A stretch of 35,752 bases of DNA from Alphaproteobacteria bacterium (GCA_040905865.1 JBBDQU010000035.1:1-35752); one strand, 5' to 3'; counted from the first letter of the stretch, positions 1 through 7,727 are shown. The notes: generated from the sequence alone by a model not told the origin. Translations and numbers: made by a program.

Positions 1-178
1 TACTGCGTGCCCCACCTGGCCTCGAACTCGTCCAGCCTGGCCGCTGCCGCCTCGGCGGTCTCAGCGCGGTAGATCGCCCGGATGTCGGGCATGATCTTCT
101 TGCGATCCTTCCACGACACGAAGGCAAGCGAGTTGCGGATCAGGTGAACGATGCAGGTCTGCACCGTCGTTTTTGGGA
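1..178 (-). pseudogene. IS256-family (mutator type) transposase fragment
   Basis: Read on the minus strand, this stretch encodes residues matching the conserved central part of IS256-family transposases: a P-K-T-T-V-Q-T-C-I-V-H-L-I-R-N-S segment, then F-V-S-W-K-D-R-K and a run of E-A-A-A-A-R-L. The fragment runs off the left edge of the window, so its C-terminal part is not visible. Its N-terminal side is cut off near 171-179, where the sequence switches abruptly to an IS110-type gene start. The catalytic DDE residues are not all present in the visible part, and there is no start codon, so it is called a broken transposase. The family is recognised from its motif; the exact IS name is not. 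Confidence 0.8.
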
Positions 179-327
179 ACCACCGAACCCTCAAGGCCGG
201 AAAGCCAGGCGATCAGCGGTTCCGGATCACTAAAAACCTTGCCTTCCTGCAAAACCGCACCCGATCCGTCAACAACACATATACTTGATGCTTCCAGCGA
301 GACGTCTATTCCGACATAATTCTCCAT
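175..327 (-). pseudogene. IS110-family transposase, N-terminal fragment
   Basis: The ATG at 327 is preceded by a GGGAGGG ribosome site about six bases upstream, and an alternative ATG lies at 333. The product begins M-E-N-Y-V-G-I-D-V-S, the hallmark start of IS110-family (DEDD, RuvC-like) transposases, where the Asp of G-I-D-V-S is the first catalytic residue. Only about 50 residues look like IS110. Near 171-179 the reading frame runs into IS256 sequence in a different frame and becomes meaningless. A full IS110 transposase is usually 300-400 residues, so this is a non-functional remnant. Bases 328-445 upstream may hold what is left of its end. Confidence 0.75.
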
Positions 328-402
328 GGTCATCCCTCCCTGGATGCTTGGGGCAGGCCCAATGCCTGACTCCGTTCAACATCATCATTGTGAGGGATGA
401 CC
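328..402. repeat. Inverted repeat upstream of the IS110 start
   Basis: An 11-base perfect inverted repeat, GGTCATCCCTC at 328-338 and GAGGGATGACC at 392-402, brackets about 53 bases just upstream of the IS110 start codon. A second small hairpin (CTGGC/GCCAG, 419-433) lies next to it. IS110-group elements carry a structured non-coding 'bridge' RNA upstream of the transposase, so this could be a remnant of that region. The link is inference, as no bridge RNA loop could be verified by eye. Confidence 0.4.
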
Positions 403-449
403 ACTACGATACTCAAACCTGGCCAGAAGCCAGTTACACCATCTATAAA

Positions 450-1484
450 TCAGGCGAGCCAGAGTTGATACAGCAGGCCCGAAGCGAAGGAGCCGCTGAG
501 CGCAAATGCGATGTAGAGCGCGAAGACCGGTTTCTTGACCAGCGCGAAGACGGCGATGGCGGCCGGAATGCTGGTCACGCCGCCGGCGACAAGGAAGGCC
601 ATGCCGGCGCCGGGTAGCATGCCCTGCTCGATGAGCCCGGATACCAGCGGCAGCGCCGCGTAGCCGTTCAGATAGGCGGGGATGCCGACGATTGTCGCGG
701 TGGCGACCGGCCCGATCCCGTTTCCGCCCAGCGCCTGGGTGATCCATTCGGCCGGCACATAGGCCAGCATCAGGCTTTCCAGCACGAAGGCGAGGGTCAG
801 CCACTTGCCGAGGAACAGGGTGGTTTTCAGCGCGTCGCGGCCAAACCGGGACACCCGCGCCTCGTCGCGCCAGAATTTCCAGACGACCGGCTTCGGCGCG
901 CGCACCGCGGCCCCGCCGCAACTGCCATTGCCGACGCCTTCGCGCAACGGATCGACCAGCCGTCCGGCCTTCGCCAGCACATACACGCCGAAGCCGCCAA
1001 ACAGGCCGAGCGCGATCGCGGTTATCGTTTTCGCAACGGCGAAATCCATGCCCAGCACGCCGGCGGTCAGCACGAAACTCGACGGGTCGATGACCGGCGA
1101 GGCAAGCCAGAACGCCATCACCGGCGCCAGCGGCACGCCCATCGCCAGCAGCGCCGCGATCAGGGGAATGACGCCGCAGGAACAGAACGGCGACAACCCG
1201 CCGAAGGCCGCTGCGAGAAAAATCATCGAGACGGGATTGCCGGTGAAGACACGGGCGATCAGGTTGTCCGCGCCGGTGGCGCCGGCATAGGCGGCGATGC
1301 CAATGGACAGCAGCAGGTAAGGCGCCGTCTCCATCAGGTTGCCGGCGGCAAAATGGAGGCTCGTCCAGCCCTGCGCCGGCACGAAAATAAACAGGGCGGC
1401 CAGGATCAGCCCTGTCGCCAGCCAGGCGCGGTCGAATTTCGCCCATGCAGGGAGCGTGCGCAGGCGGACAGCAATCGCATTCAT
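450..1484 (-). CDS. YraQ/ArsP-type permease
   Basis: A 344-residue integral membrane protein with about eight to ten hydrophobic segments. It carries the signature of the permease family PF03773 (YraQ/ArsP): S-P-F-C-S-C-G-V-I-P-L at about 98-108, with the paired Cys101 and Cys103, followed by P-V-I-D-P-S-S-F in the next helix. A soluble, basic and glycine-rich loop near 180-215 splits the two halves. ArsP members export trivalent organoarsenicals or related toxic compounds, while others in the family have unknown substrates. The ArsR-family regulator encoded 55 bases upstream on the same strand supports a metal- or metalloid-responsive efflux unit. The ATG at 1484 was chosen because it begins a basic N-terminus ahead of the first membrane helix. 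The substrate is inferred only. Confidence 0.85.
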   Translation of the reverse strand: MNAIAVRLRTLPAWAKFDRAWLATGLILAALFIFVPAQGWTSLHFAAGNLMETAPYLLLSIGIAAYAGATGADNLIARVFTGNPVSMIFLAAAFGGLSPFCSCGVIPLIAALLAMGVPLAPVMAFWLASPVIDPSSFVLTAGVLGMDFAVAKTITAIALGLFGGFGVYVLAKAGRLVDPLREGVGNGSCGGAAVRAPKPVVWKFWRDEARVSRFGRDALKTTLFLGKWLTLAFVLESLMLAYVPAEWITQALGGNGIGPVATATIVGIPAYLNGYAALPLVSGLIEQGMLPGAGMAFLVAGGVTSIPAAIAVFALVKKPVFALYIAFALSGSFASGLLYQLWLA

Positions 1485-1539
1485 ATCGATATCTCCGGTT
1501 TTCCCGTTATTTCAATGCAAAAAAGGGGAAGATACTGGG

Positions 1540-1857
1540 TCATGCAGCGGCATCTCCGGTCAGGGTGACGCCGATGCAGCATTCGTCGGTGAGAAACGCG
1601 ACCAGCGCCGTCGTTGCGGCATAATCGGCGCGATTGATGATTTCCCGGCCCTGGCGTTCCTGGAGGACCAGCCCGGCCTGCACCAGCGTCGACAGGTGAT
1701 GCGCCAGCGTCGAGGCGGGCAGCGCCACATGGCTGCCGATTTCGCCGACATTCAATCCATCGGCGCCGGCGCGCACGAGCAGGCGAAACACGCGTAACCG
1801 CGCCTCATGGCCGAGTGCGGAGAGGGAACGGGCGGCGGAGGTTTCATCGATTTTCAT
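1540..1857 (-). CDS. ArsR/SmtB-family transcriptional regulator
   Basis: A 105-residue winged-helix protein. Residues about 10-30 (L-S-A-L-G-H-E-A-R-L-R-V-F-R-L-L) are the typical ArsR helix 1-2 region, and about 45-60 (A-L-P-A-S-T-L-A-H-H-L-S-T-L) is the recognition helix. Near the C-terminus a vicinal Cys pair (D-E-C-C-I-G, Cys93-Cys94) could bind a soft metal or metalloid. Such C-terminal cysteines occur in ArsR proteins that sit beside ArsP-type permeases. It is transcribed together with the permease, and a candidate operator lies at 1867-1886. Family assignment is firm. The inducing ligand is inferred. Confidence 0.88.
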   Translation of the reverse strand: MKIDETSAARSLSALGHEARLRVFRLLVRAGADGLNVGEIGSHVALPASTLAHHLSTLVQAGLVLQERQGREIINRADYAATTALVAFLTDECCIGVTLTGDAAA

Positions 1858-1866
1858 ACGGCAAAT

Positions 1867-1886
1867 ATAACCAAATTACTAGTTAT
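1867..1886. promoter_or_regulatory. Candidate ArsR operator
   Basis: An AT-rich imperfect palindrome, ATAAC-N10-GTTAT, lies ten bases upstream of the ArsR start codon. The surrounding 1860-1890 patch is much more AT-rich than the rest of the window. Position and symmetry fit an autoregulated ArsR promoter. No binding evidence is available. Confidence 0.45.
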
Positions 1887-1931
1887 GTAAAGATGAATTC
1901 GCAAGGACAGGAACTGAATATTTCTTCAACC

Positions 1932-1963
1932 GGGGGGGGGGGGGCGCGCCCCCCCCCCCGGGG
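1932..1963. other. G13-CGCG-C11 homopolymer palindrome
   Basis: Thirteen G (1932-1944), then CGCG, eleven C (1949-1959) and GGGG. Bases 1934-1959 form a perfect 26-base palindrome. It lies just past the stop codon of the TRAP binding protein and has no T-tract, so it is not a standard intrinsic terminator. Such runs are prone to replication slippage and sequencing error, and the site could also mark a scaffold join in a draft assembly. Confidence 0.8.
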
Positions 1964-1971
1964 ATCGACTC

Positions 1972-3030
1972 CTATTTCGCAGCGGTGAGGCCGACCACCT
2001 TGCCGGCCGTCGCATTCCAGTTCCTGACGCATTCCTCGGAGCAGCGTGCGGCCCATTTCTTCAGCACGTGATCCGTGAGCACCTTCTGACGCAGCGCTGT
2101 ATCCGCAGGGCTCGGGTCCGTGATAACGACAGAACCACCAGGGCCGCGCGAGCAATCGCCCTTGCCGGTCAGGCAGCGCAGCGCCTCGTCATCCTCCGCT
2201 TCCATGGCGGCCCACATTTCCTTTTCCAGCCGCGCGGACTGATCGATAAAGAATTTCTGGGTGTCCGCATTGAGCGAATTCCACTTTTTCAGGTTCATCG
2301 CCATCATCGCCATGCCCATGCCGACACGCACCTTCATCGCGTGGGTGATGACTTCATGCCACTTCGCGTTATAAGCCGGCATCGAACCGGTGATGCCGCA
2401 ATCCGCGACGCCCTTCTGCAGGGCGGGGACGACTTCGGCAAAGGCTATCGTCACGCTGGTTCCGCCGAGCCCCTCGACGAAATCGCCCAGTGTGGTGGCG
2501 TAGACGCGCACCTTCTTGCCGGCGATATCTTCCAGTTTCGTCACGGGCTTGCTGCAGAAGATCATCTGGCTGGGGAACGGGTAGCTGAACAGGTATTTCA
2601 GCCCGTATTTCTTTTCGACAACCTCGGCCACGTTCGGCTCATAGGCCTTCATGACCCTGTAGGCTTCGTCGAAGCTGTTGGCGACGGAGGAAAGATCGGC
2701 GCCTTCGATTTCCGGCGCTTCGGACGCGACGTAGCCGTATGATGCGAAGGCGACGTCGAACACGCCGATCTTTGTCAGGCGCAGGGTTTCAAAACCCTTG
2801 AGGCCCAGTTCGGTGATGGCGTTGATCTTGCCGGTAATCTTGCCGCCGGACAGTTTGGAGACCTGCTCGTCCCAGAACGGCTTCTCGAACATGTAACCGG
2901 GCGGCAGGTTGTGCCATGTGCCGACAACCTTGAAATCCATTTTCTGGATTTCCGCCGAGGCCATTGGCGCCACCAGCCCCGAGCTGATACCGACAGCCGC
3001 GACTGCCAGCAGTTTCTTGACCGATACCAT
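1972..3030 (-). CDS. dctP: TRAP transporter solute-binding protein (DctP family), orphan
   Basis: A 352-residue periplasmic binding protein. The first roughly 26 residues form a signal peptide (V-K-K-L-L-A-V-A-A-V-G, ending M-A-S-A-E). The mature part has DctP landmarks: G-K-K-V-R-V-Y at about 170, then a G-G-T segment, and A-L-Q-K-G-V-A-D-C-G, the usual 'E/Q-x-G-x-x-D' strand near 215. The C-terminal 60 residues carry two Cys pairs (C-L-T-G-K-G-D-C and C-S-E-E-C) that could form disulfides. A GGGAGGA ribosome site precedes the ATG at 3030. No dctQ or dctM gene is adjacent, so it may work with a membrane unit elsewhere, perhaps the one at 9930-11767. Family is certain; substrate is unknown. 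Confidence 0.9.
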   Translation of the reverse strand: MVSVKKLLAVAAVGISSGLVAPMASAEIQKMDFKVVGTWHNLPPGYMFEKPFWDEQVSKLSGGKITGKINAITELGLKGFETLRLTKIGVFDVAFASYGYVASEAPEIEGADLSSVANSFDEAYRVMKAYEPNVAEVVEKKYGLKYLFSYPFPSQMIFCSKPVTKLEDIAGKKVRVYATTLGDFVEGLGGTSVTIAFAEVVPALQKGVADCGITGSMPAYNAKWHEVITHAMKVRVGMGMAMMAMNLKKWNSLNADTQKFFIDQSARLEKEMWAAMEAEDDEALRCLTGKGDCSRGPGGSVVITDPSPADTALRQKVLTDHVLKKWAARCSEECVRNWNATAGKVVGLTAAK

Positions 3031-3120
3031 ACGTGTTCCTCCCTAAGAGATTGATATTGATTGGTTTTTTATCACTGTACCATATTGGGGAGGGCTATGA
3101 AAGTCTCTTCAATCAAGGGT

Positions 3121-4794
3121 TTACCGTACCGAGTCCTCGACGATAACCTCCAGCAAACCGGGCTTCCGGCTTTCAATCGATGCGGTAAGGGCCGCGGCGA
3201 AATTCCCCGGCTCGGTGATGCGTTCGGCACTCATGCCCAGGGATCGCGCCAGCCCGACGAAGTCGATCGGCGGATCGGTCATGTCCATGCCGACGAAGTT
3301 GTCATTGTCATGCATCGACAGAAGCCGCTGTTTCAGGATCCGGTAGCCCCGGTTGTTGGCGATGACATAGGTGATCGGCAGGTTCAGGTGCGCCGCCGTC
3401 CAGAGAGCCTGGATCGAATACATGGCGCTGCCGTCGCCAATGATCGAGACGACGGGCCGCTCCGGCTGCGCCAACTGGATACCGACAGTTGCCGGCGCAG
3501 CCCAGCCGATGCCGCCGCTGACCATGCCGAAAAAGTCGTGACGGTCCCGGTAGGGCAGGAAATCCATCAGCCGCGCGGAACTGGTGATGCCCTCGTCGAC
3601 GACCACCGTGCCGGCCGGGATCGTGTCGGTGATCGTCATCATCAGCCAGTCGGGATTGATCGGCACGCTGTCCGACTTGCTCCTGGCCTTTTCCACCGCG
3701 ATGGCGCGCTTGGCCGTCCAGTTGGCGCCGGCCAGCGCGGCGAGGCGCGATTCCGCTACCGCCCTGTGCGCATCGCCGCCCAGCCTGGACACCAGCGGCG
3801 TCAGGACCTTCAGCGTTTCCTTCACATCCGCGCGCAGGGCGATTTCGGCATGATAGACCTTGCCCATTTCCCAGTCGTTCAGTCCGATCTGCACGATCGG
3901 CATATCCGCCGGCATCGCGTCGGTTTCCTGCCACACCGACATGCGCAGCACGTCGGAACCGACGAAGACCAGCAGGTCGTAGGGCTCCAGCGTCTTGCGC
4001 ACCTGCGCCTGATTGCGCAGCACAGACCCCATGAAGGCGCGGTGTTCGGACGGGTAATGCGAGCCATAGGCAATCGACTGCTGCCAGGCGGGCGCGCCCA
4101 GCGCGTCGGCGAATTCGGCGATTTCGGTGAAGGCGTCGCTGGTGACGATCTCCTCGCCGGCGATGATCGCCGGATTCTTGGCCGCAAGAATGCGTCGGGC
4201 GAATCCTTCCAGCGCCTCGTCCGACGGCCGGGCGCGCGTGTCCACCCGGGTCGATTTGCCGAGGTCGATACCGGCTTCCGCGTTCAGTATATCGCCGGGC
4301 AGGGCGATGAAGACCGGGCCCGTCGGTGCGGTCGTGGCGATCTTTGCCGCGCGGCGCAATATCTGCGGCAGGTCCTCCAGTCGCGTCACCTCGGTCGCCC
4401 ATTTGACCAGCGGCGTCGCAATCGGCACCAGCGGATCGTAGAGCAGCGGTTCTTCCAGCCCGTGGCCCTGCTCCTGCTGTCCCGCGGTGATGATCATCGG
4501 CGTATTGGATCGCCTGGCGGTATAGATCGACCCCATCGCATTGCCGAGACCGGGCGCCACATGCACATTGACCGCGACCAGTTCGCCGGACGCGCGTGAA
4601 TACCCGTCCGCCATCGCGACGACCAGTGCTTCCTGCAGCGCCAGCACAAAGTCGAGGTCGGCATGTTCCCGCAGCGCATGCATGATCGGCAGTTCGGTGG
4701 TGCCGGGATTACCGAACAGCCTGGTGATCCCCTCGTCCTTCAGGATGGCGAGGAAGGCGGAACGCCCGGTGATGCGGTTGGGTGTGTCTGTCAT
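3121..4794 (-). CDS. Benzoylformate decarboxylase-like ThDP enzyme
   Basis: A 557-residue thiamine-diphosphate enzyme of the acetolactate synthase/benzoylformate decarboxylase superfamily. Near 27-36 is G-N-P-G-T-T-E-L-P, and the catalytic Glu55 follows in A-L-Q-E-A. His78 in N-V-H-V-A-P-G-L-G-N-A-M-G matches His70 of Pseudomonas mdlC. The C-terminal G-D-G-S...N-N motif binds the Mg-ThDP pyrophosphate. By eye alignment, the mdlC Ser26 position is Thr32 and the region of mdlC His281 (V-F-R-Y-H) reads V-L-R-M-S, so the active site differs and a substrate other than benzoylformate is likely. ATG 4794 was chosen over an upstream TTG at 4836, which would add a poor 14-residue tail. The gene sits 90 bases upstream of the orphan DctP. 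Confidence 0.85.
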   Translation of the reverse strand: MTDTPNRITGRSAFLAILKDEGITRLFGNPGTTELPIMHALREHADLDFVLALQEALVVAMADGYSRASGELVAVNVHVAPGLGNAMGSIYTARRSNTPMIITAGQQEQGHGLEEPLLYDPLVPIATPLVKWATEVTRLEDLPQILRRAAKIATTAPTGPVFIALPGDILNAEAGIDLGKSTRVDTRARPSDEALEGFARRILAAKNPAIIAGEEIVTSDAFTEIAEFADALGAPAWQQSIAYGSHYPSEHRAFMGSVLRNQAQVRKTLEPYDLLVFVGSDVLRMSVWQETDAMPADMPIVQIGLNDWEMGKVYHAEIALRADVKETLKVLTPLVSRLGGDAHRAVAESRLAALAGANWTAKRAIAVEKARSKSDSVPINPDWLMMTITDTIPAGTVVVDEGITSSARLMDFLPYRDRHDFFGMVSGGIGWAAPATVGIQLAQPERPVVSIIGDGSAMYSIQALWTAAHLNLPITYVIANNRGYRILKQRLLSMHDNDNFVGMDMTDPPIDFVGLARSLGMSAERITEPGNFAAALTASIESRKPGLLEVIVEDSVR

Positions 4795-4926
4795 GAGTGC
4801 CTGCCGGTTGAGAATGGGAAGATATATGGGCCGCAATCATTATCGCCACGCATCGCCACTGTCGACTCGCGGGCGTATCGGGCGCAGTCTTCGGTCGTGA
4901 ATAGTGACATCGGGAGGGAAAAGACG

Positions 4927-5526
4927 ATGGCGAGGGGCATTTTATTCGTGCTGATGGAACCGCAGCCTCTGAACGAGGAGGAATTCAACGACTGGTACGA
5001 TCTCGAACATCTTCCCGAACGCGCCGCCGTGCCGGGATTCGAGGTGTTGCAGCGCTATGTCTGCACCGCGGGCTTTCCGCGATACATGGCCCTGTATGAT
5101 CTGGAATCGACGGATGTGCTGCACTGTCCCGAATACAATGCCATCGGATACGATAATTCGAGCATCTGGACCAAGCGGGTGACCCGGTCGGTGCGGGGGC
5201 ATTACCGCATGACCGGCCCGCAGCTCTGGCCCGGCGACCGCGTCACCGAACTGGTGGAAGGACGTGCGAAGCGCCTGACGGCGGTGATCTGCCGGAGCAT
5301 GGACGAGGCCAGCCTGGTGGAACGCGCCGGTTGGCAGGATGCCGTAAACGGGCGGATTCGTCTCTACCGCAATGAGGCCAATCCGGGCGACCACCTGTTC
5401 CTGATCGAGCATGCGGCCGCCACGGCGGGCCTTGGGGCCGGGCTGGTGGCGGCGCTGGAAGAAATGGCGCCGGGCGGTGTGGTAACGGTAAACCAGTACG
5501 TTCCCTACTGGCGGCGCGGCCTATAG
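4927..5526 (+). CDS. EthD-like dimeric alpha/beta-barrel protein
   Basis: A 199-residue cytosolic protein. Its start (I-L-F-V-L-M-E-P, then E-E-F-N-D-W-Y-D-L-E-H-L-P-E-R near 17-31 and P-G-F near 35) is the N-terminal strand and W-Y-x-x-E-H-x-P pattern of the dimeric alpha/beta-barrel EthD/DUF4286-type families. The second half (about 115-199) appears to be another, weaker barrel repeat. A GGGAGGGAAAAG ribosome site precedes the ATG. It is divergent from the ThDP decarboxylase with a 132-base shared upstream region, so the two may be co-regulated. Such proteins occur beside ring-degradation genes, but the reaction here is unknown. Confidence 0.7.
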   Translation: MARGILFVLMEPQPLNEEEFNDWYDLEHLPERAAVPGFEVLQRYVCTAGFPRYMALYDLESTDVLHCPEYNAIGYDNSSIWTKRVTRSVRGHYRMTGPQLWPGDRVTELVEGRAKRLTAVICRSMDEASLVERAGWQDAVNGRIRLYRNEANPGDHLFLIEHAAATAGLGAGLVAALEEMAPGGVVTVNQYVPYWRRGL

Positions 5527-5574
5527 GTGATTGCTCGCCTTGATTCCGCCACACGAAGCGTCTAAGTCGCAAGC

Positions 5575-6405
5575 ATGATGTTGCAGCGCAGCGTAGTGAG
5601 ATTTCGGAAATCCGGCCGCCCGGCCTTTCTGGCGGCGGTGCTGGCCTGCGCCTTTATGCTATACTGGTATACGGGCGTTGAGCGGGGCCTGCGCGCGCCG
5701 GAAGACAGCATGGCGCTGCATCGGGTACGGGATGTCTCGCTGGACGACATCCGCAGGACCGGGCAGGTTGCGCCGGCCTTCGTCGACCGGTTCGATGTCG
5801 ACCTGTCGGTGGTGCCGGCGAATGAGCGAAAGCAGGCGTTTTTCAGGGTCGCGATGCCGCTGGTTGCGCGGGAAAACGACCGCATCCGCGCCGAACGCAA
5901 GGTCGTTCTGGAAAAGCCCGATGACATTCCCCTGGACCTGTATGAACGTTACGGCGTCAAGCCCGGCGATATCGGCGCGCTGAAGCAGCGGGTCGATGTC
6001 GTGCCGGCCTCGCTGGTTCTGGCGCAGGCGGCGGTGGAAAGCGGCTGGGGAACCTCGCGCTTTGCCCGGCACGGCAACAACCTGTTCGGCATGCGGACCT
6101 ATGACCCGGACGCACCTGGCCTCGCGCCGGAAAAGGCGGTCGGGTTCAGGGTGATGCAGTTCGAATCGCTGGGGCACGGCGTCGCGGCCTATATGCTCAA
6201 CCTCAACAGGCATGACGCCTATACCCAGTTTCGCCAGGCGCGCGCCGCGATGCGTCTGTCGGGCAAACCCGCCACGGGGCTGGCGCTGACCGGGTTGCTG
6301 ACAGCTTATTCGGAAATTCCCGAACAATACGGCGGCATCCTGCGAAATGTCATCCAGGCTGAGAAACTTGGCCATTTCGACGAAATCCGGCTTTTCGCCA
6401 ATTGA
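5575..6405 (+). CDS. bax: Bax-type glucosaminidase-domain protein
   Basis: A 276-residue protein anchored by one N-terminal membrane helix (about 17-34, ending F-M-L-Y-W-Y). The C-terminal half is a glucosaminidase domain (PF01832, as in FlgJ and E. coli Bax): [16 protein letters not shown], where the Glu of V-E-S-G-W-G is the expected catalytic acid, then N-N-L-F-G-M and, near the end, Y-S-E-I-P-E-Q-Y. Family members cleave N-acetylglucosamine bonds in peptidoglycan, so a role in cell-wall turnover on the periplasmic face is likely. Length agrees with E. coli Bax (about 270 residues). ppa follows after 37 bases on the same strand. Confidence 0.82.
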   Translation: MMLQRSVVRFRKSGRPAFLAAVLACAFMLYWYTGVERGLRAPEDSMALHRVRDVSLDDIRRTGQVAPAFVDRFDVDLSVVPANERKQAFFRVAMPLVARENDRIRAERKVVLEKPDDIPLDLYERYGVKPGDIGALKQRVDVVPASLVLAQAAVESGWGTSRFARHGNNLFGMRTYDPDAPGLAPEKAVGFRVMQFESLGHGVAAYMLNLNRHDAYTQFRQARAAMRLSGKPATGLALTGLLTAYSEIPEQYGGILRNVIQAEKLGHFDEIRLFAN

Positions 6406-6442
6406 AGCGTCGCCACCGATATCTGAAAAAAGGAACGACGCC

Positions 6443-6973
6443 ATGCGCATCGAATCCATCGCCATCGGCAACAACCCGCCGGCGGACGTGAACGTGCTGA
6501 TCGAAGTGCCGGTCGGCGGACAGCCGATCAAATACGAACTGGACAAGGATGCCGGTGTGCTGGTGGTCGACCGGTTCCTCTATACGCCGATGACCTATCC
6601 GGGCAATTACGGCTTCGTTCCGCATACATTGTCGGAAGACGGCGATCCCATCGACGTGCTGGTCTGCAATACCCGCCAGCTCGTCCCCGGCTGTGTCATC
6701 AACGCGCGGCCCATCGGCGTGATGATCATGGAAGACGAATCCGGCCTGGATGAAAAGATCATCGCGGTGCCGTCATCGCACCTGACCCGGCGCTATGACG
6801 GCGTCGACAATTTTTCCGACCTGCCGGAAATCACCCTGCAGCAGATCCAGCATTTCTTTGAACACTACAAGGATCTGGAGCCGGGCAAATGGGTCAAGAT
6901 CGGCGACTGGATGGATGCCGGCACGGCAAGGCGGATGATCGAGGAAGCAATAGCGCGGGCAAAAACGACCTGA
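6443..6973 (+). CDS. ppa: Inorganic pyrophosphatase, family I
   Basis: A 176-residue cytosolic enzyme hydrolysing pyrophosphate to two phosphates (EC 3.6.1.1). It shows the family I signature: I-K-Y-E-L-D-K near 25-31, P-G-N-Y-G-F-V-P-H near 53-61, and [10 protein letters not shown] near 65-74, which holds the metal-binding Asp residues. Length is typical for bacterial family I enzymes. An AAAAGGAACGACGCC stretch provides the ribosome site for the ATG at 6443. The gene converges on rpsU, with hairpins and a palindromic repeat in between. Confidence 0.96.
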   Translation: MRIESIAIGNNPPADVNVLIEVPVGGQPIKYELDKDAGVLVVDRFLYTPMTYPGNYGFVPHTLSEDGDPIDVLVCNTRQLVPGCVINARPIGVMIMEDESGLDEKIIAVPSSHLTRRYDGVDNFSDLPEITLQQIQHFFEHYKDLEPGKWVKIGDWMDAGTARRMIEEAIARAKTT

Positions 6974-6979
6974 CCGGAA

Positions 6980-7017
6980 CCGCCTTTGGCGGTCCAGCAA
7001 ACCACGATTTGCTTTTA
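6980..7017 (+). terminator. Candidate ppa terminator (two hairpins)
   Basis: Six bases past the ppa stop codon is CCGCC-TTT-GGCGG (6980-6992). It is followed at once by AGCAAA-ccacga-TTTGCT (6996-7013), which runs into TTTAATTT. The second hairpin with its T-rich tail fits a weak intrinsic terminator on the plus strand. Confidence 0.5.
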
Positions 7018-7034
7018 ATTTAAAGTGATAGAGC

Positions 7035-7093
7035 AGATTCACGCCTTTTATCTGACGCAATTATTGCGTCAGATAAAAGGCGATCTGATCTAG
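7035..7093 (+). repeat. Palindromic element, copy A
   Basis: The left end is AGATTCACG (7035-7043). The inner palindrome has two 18-base arms around a single T (7044-7080), and the right end is CGATCTGATCTAG (7081-7093). The arms pair perfectly. The outer ends match copies B (33387-33443) and C (33465-33525), while the inner arms do not. The final CTAG overlaps the rpsU stop codon (7090-7092). There is no T-tract on either side typical of an intrinsic terminator. Confidence 0.75.
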
Positions 7094-7296
7094 TAACCTT
7101 CGCGTTCCATGCGTTTGCGCATCAGTTTGCGGTGCCGCCGCACGGCTTCCGCCTGGTCGCGCGCCCGTCGCTCGGACGGCTTTTCATAATTTTCCCGCAG
7201 CCGCATTTCGCGGAAAATGCCTTCTTTCTGCATTTTCTTCTTCAGGACGCGCAGCGCCTGATCCACATCGTTGTTGCGTACGATGACTTCAACCAT
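7090..7296 (-). CDS. rpsU: 30S ribosomal protein S21
   Basis: A 68-residue basic ribosomal protein. Sequence landmarks are [13 protein letters not shown] near 4-16, K-K-K-M-Q-K-E-G near 19-26, Y-E-K-P-S-E-R-R near 37-44, and a Lys/Arg-rich tail ending R-E-G-Y. An AGGAG ribosome site lies eight bases upstream of the ATG at 7296, which rules out longer in-frame starts further upstream. S21 helps the small subunit in initiation and interacts near the anti-Shine-Dalgarno region. The stop codon TAG lies inside palindromic copy A. Confidence 0.96.
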   Translation of the reverse strand: MVEVIVRNNDVDQALRVLKKKMQKEGIFREMRLRENYEKPSERRARDQAEAVRRHRKLMRKRMEREGY

Positions 7297-7727
7297 CACG
7301 AACTCTCCTGAAGCCGACGGGTCGCGCCGACCGCCGCCAGGCGGCAAACCAAAACAGAAACCACGGGAACACCCCTGTTCCGCGGACAAGCAATGCCTGG
7401 CCGGATAACAGGCCGCCTCCCATGGCAATTGAATCGCGCCAGATTATACGAGCCGGCGCGGGCGTCAATCAGGATATTCATCAAAATAGCGGAAATACTG
7501 CTCTGGTCGTTTTTTCAAAGAGTCCCTTTTTAACAAGGAATTATGGGAAAATGTCGTCTTCTGGCCATCCCGGCGCCGTGAATCGCATGTCAGTTCGAAC
7601 TGACGAACGCCGCTGTATCGCCCGGGCCGGGCCACCAGTGCCGCCTGGTCCGCACGCGCCTGCTGGCAGAATGCTTCCGGATTGCAGAGTCCGCGCAAGA
7701 TGCATAACGATTGACAAAAGAAGAGAA
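7297..7727. other. Non-coding gap between rpsU and groEL
   Basis: About 430 bases without a convincing gene on either strand. The part next to rpsU probably carries its leader. On the minus strand a TATAAT box (7443-7448) lies 14 bases downstream of a TTGACG box (7463-7468), a short spacing that makes the promoter uncertain. A 16-base perfect palindrome sits at 7589-7604. Bases 7490-7560 are notably AT-rich. Nothing else could be supported. Confidence 0.5.
7589..7604. promoter_or_regulatory. 16-base perfect palindrome, candidate operator
   Basis: GTCAGTTCGAACTGAC is fully self-complementary and contains a TTCGAA core. It lies in the intergenic space upstream of the probable rpsU promoter. 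Its length and two-fold symmetry suggest a dimeric regulator site. No regulator can be named from the window. Confidence 0.35.

Noticed and set aside
3061-4599. 512-codon plus-strand frame opposite the ThDP enzyme
   Set aside because: No recognisable domain; the antisense of a well-conserved enzyme.
7443-7468. TTGACG/TATAAT promoter for rpsU
   Set aside because: The spacer is only 14 bases, so it was mentioned within the gap but not called as a promoter.
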